Part shown: positions 37,393 to 38,575 of the stretch, in pieces
How the letters are laid out: each line of letters begins with the position of its first letter
How positions within the stretch are numbered: position 1 is the stretch's first letter
Origin: a virus
DNA: 38,575 nt
IMG/VR virus record: IMGVR_UViG_3300042540_000959
Span: 1 to 38,575 of that record
Reading direction: 5' to 3' (one strand)
Notes under the pieces: model-generated
What the model was told of the DNA's origin: nothing
The model's database searches: none
The model's input: the letters and a program-made list of their open reading frames with translations, nothing else
Program-made: the position numbers and the translations under genes

Positions 37393-38575
37393 TGGGTGTT
37401 CGATCTTGGCTGCAGCGGCAGATCCTGACCACTCGCCACGGCCGACAGCAGGGCCAGCGGATGTTCGAGGGTGCCAGGCGCAACCGGCTGCTCCACGACC
37501 TGGTGGCGCCGACCACCTCCGCTGATGCCGAGCTGCGCGTCAGCCTGGCGGTGCTGCGCGACCGCTGCCATCAGCTGGTCAGGGACAACCCCTATGCCCG
37601 CCAGGCCAAGCGGACCACGCAAATCAACGTGGTGGGGCCTCGCGGGATCCAGATGCAGGGGCAGATCATGAAGGCCAACGGCACGGAAAAGGACGTGCGC
37701 CGCAACCGGCTGCTGGGGGAAGCATGGCGCCGCTGGTGCCGGCCGGATACCTGCGACGTGGCGGGCCGGCTGTCGTTCCACGGCTTCGAGATGATGGCTG
37801 CCGGCAGCCTGCCGGAGTCGGGCGAATGCCTGATCAGGATCGTGCGGCAGCCGATGGGGCAGGGCCGCACCCCGCTGGCGCTGGAGCTGATCGAGGCGCA
37901 CCAGCTCGATGAGGACAAGAGCGGGGTATCAGATCGCGCTGGCCACGAATGGCGGCTAGGCGTTGAGATCAACCAATGGGGCAGGCCCACCCGGTACGCC
38001 ATCCTGACCCGCCACCCTGGTGATGTGGAGCTGGGCCTGAACCGTCGTGGCGTAGAGCGGAAGCACGTCCTGGTGCCGGCGGCGGACATGATCCATGTGT
38101 TCATGCCGGAGCGGATCGGGCAGAACCGTGGCGTGCCGTGGTTGGCGTCGGTGATCACAACTGTCCATGGGCTTTCTGAATACGAAAAGGCTCACCTGGT
38201 ACGGAAGCGCGTCCAGGCGGCATCGCTGGGGTGGATTCAGACGCCCGATGCCGGGCTGACCGGTGATGCGGTGGAGGATGGCAAACGGCTATTCAACACT
38301 GAGCCCGGCGCCTACAACATCCTTGAGCCCGGCGAGGTTCCGGTACCGCCGAACTTCGGACCTGACGACGGCCAGTACAGTCATGTAGTAAAGAACCTGA
38401 CGAGGCGGTTTGCGGCTGGGTTCGGGTGTAGTTACGCGACCATTAGCAAGGATTTCGGCGACACGAACTACAGCAGCATGCGCACCAGCGTGCTGGAGGA
38501 TCGCGACCACTGGCGGGTGGTGCAAAGCGCGATCATTGAGGTGTTCCACCAGCGCGTATTTGAAGAGTGGCTACG
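37392..38575 (+). CDS. Portal protein, lambda family (3' end outside window)
   Basis: The frame runs to the window edge with no stop and gives 394 residues. MGVRSWLQRQILTTRHGRQQ at the start, NPYARQAKRTTQINVVGPRG, PESGECLIRIVRQPM, LELIEAHQLDEDK, IHVFMPERIGQNRGVPWLAS, and FGDTNYSSMRTSVLEDRDHW are the sequential blocks of lambda gpB-type portals. The dodecameric portal is the DNA entry gate at one capsid vertex. The remaining 100-150 residues should lie beyond base 38575, followed by head genes. Confidence 0.9.
   Translation, partial: MGVRSWLQRQILTTRHGRQQGQRMFEGARRNRLLHDLVAPTTSADAELRVSLAVLRDRCHQLVRDNPYARQAKRTTQINVVGPRGIQMQGQIMKANGTEKDVRRNRLLGEAWRRWCRPDTCDVAGRLSFHGFEMMAAGSLPESGECLIRIVRQPMGQGRTPLALELIEAHQLDEDKSGVSDRAGHEWRLGVEINQWGRPTRYAILTRHPGDVELGLNRRGVERKHVLVPAADMIHVFMPERIGQNRGVPWLASVITTVHGLSEYEKAHLVRKRVQAASLGWIQTPDAGLTGDAVEDGKRLFNTEPGAYNILEPGEVPVPPNFGPDDGQYSHVVKNLTRRFAAGFGCSYATISKDFGDTNYSSMRTSVLEDRDHWRVVQSAIIEVFHQRVFEEWL

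Noticed and set aside
1-38575. HIP1 palindrome (GCGATCGC) enrichment as proof of a cyanobacterial host
   Set aside because: I see only a few copies, about what base composition would give, so it does not support or refute the host guess.
1-38575. CRISPR array or defence island
   Set aside because: No regular short repeats with spacers. The GGGACA and pentamer repeats have no unique spacers of constant length.
1-38575. Integrase or CI-type repressor
   Set aside because: No tyrosine or serine recombinase motif and no LexA/CI-like peptidase-HTH protein were found, so lysogeny cannot be claimed from this window.

Overview
The window reads as most of a double-stranded DNA tailed-phage genome (or prophage) with high G+C. 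It opens inside a tail-fibre gene and closes inside a lambda-type portal gene. Everything between the lysis genes and the packaging genes is therefore here, while the head and tail assembly genes that should lie between portal and fibre are outside. If the genome is circular or permuted, the two ends of this window flank that missing block. A cyanobacterial host (a high-G+C Synechococcus/Cyanobium-like cell) is my best guess, from a sigma-70 factor with cyanobacterial-style regions 2-4 and the general look of the small proteins. This is inference: there is no host gene, integrase or convincing attachment site in view.

Layout, left to right. 1-6568 (+): fibre end with a perfect 111-bp tandem repeat, small coiled-coil and membrane proteins, a clan-A-like glycosidase, a two-headed endolysin (GH19-like plus C39-like peptidase), an HNH nuclease and a calcineurin-like phosphoesterase. 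6573-8936: short accessory genes, two of them under twin promoters, plus a Lar-like zinc protein and a tRNA-like element. 8937-9995 (-): the sigma factor, divergent from a (+) operon of small genes that includes a Gp157-like protein, an HNH nuclease, a dCTP deaminase and a zinc/helix-turn-helix protein (10086-14159). 14160-21119 (-): tightly overlapping small genes, a membrane-anchored HTH protein, a 790-residue double glycosyltransferase and a dATP/dGTP diphosphohydrolase-like protein. 21207-27474: a ribbon-helix-helix (RHH) gene (+), then a leftward recombination/replication operon (GIY-YIG nuclease, SF2 helicase, conserved unknown, ERF annealing protein, PD-(D/E)XK exonuclease), interrupted by a strange pentanucleotide-repeat tract. 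27509-31930 (+): a second RHH gene, an 845-residue primase-helicase, an iteron-like candidate origin and a Holliday-junction-resolvase-like gene. 32046-38575 (+): a tail/connector-like protein, an HNH nuclease, small and large terminase, a gpW-like adaptor and the portal.

How it may work together: genes are packed in operons with ATGA or TGATG overlaps. Early control appears to use two promoter classes. One is close to consensus sigma-70. The other has the form GGGTGC-N19-TAKGRT and recurs five times on both strands, and it is a candidate target of the phage's own sigma factor. Replication would start at the GGGACA repeat array next to the primase-helicase. Recombination would use ERF plus exonuclease. 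Packaging would use the GpA-type terminase. The most interesting signals are the sigma factor with its promoter family, the repeated CCACTCGC leader motif, the origin-like iterons and the period-5 tract.
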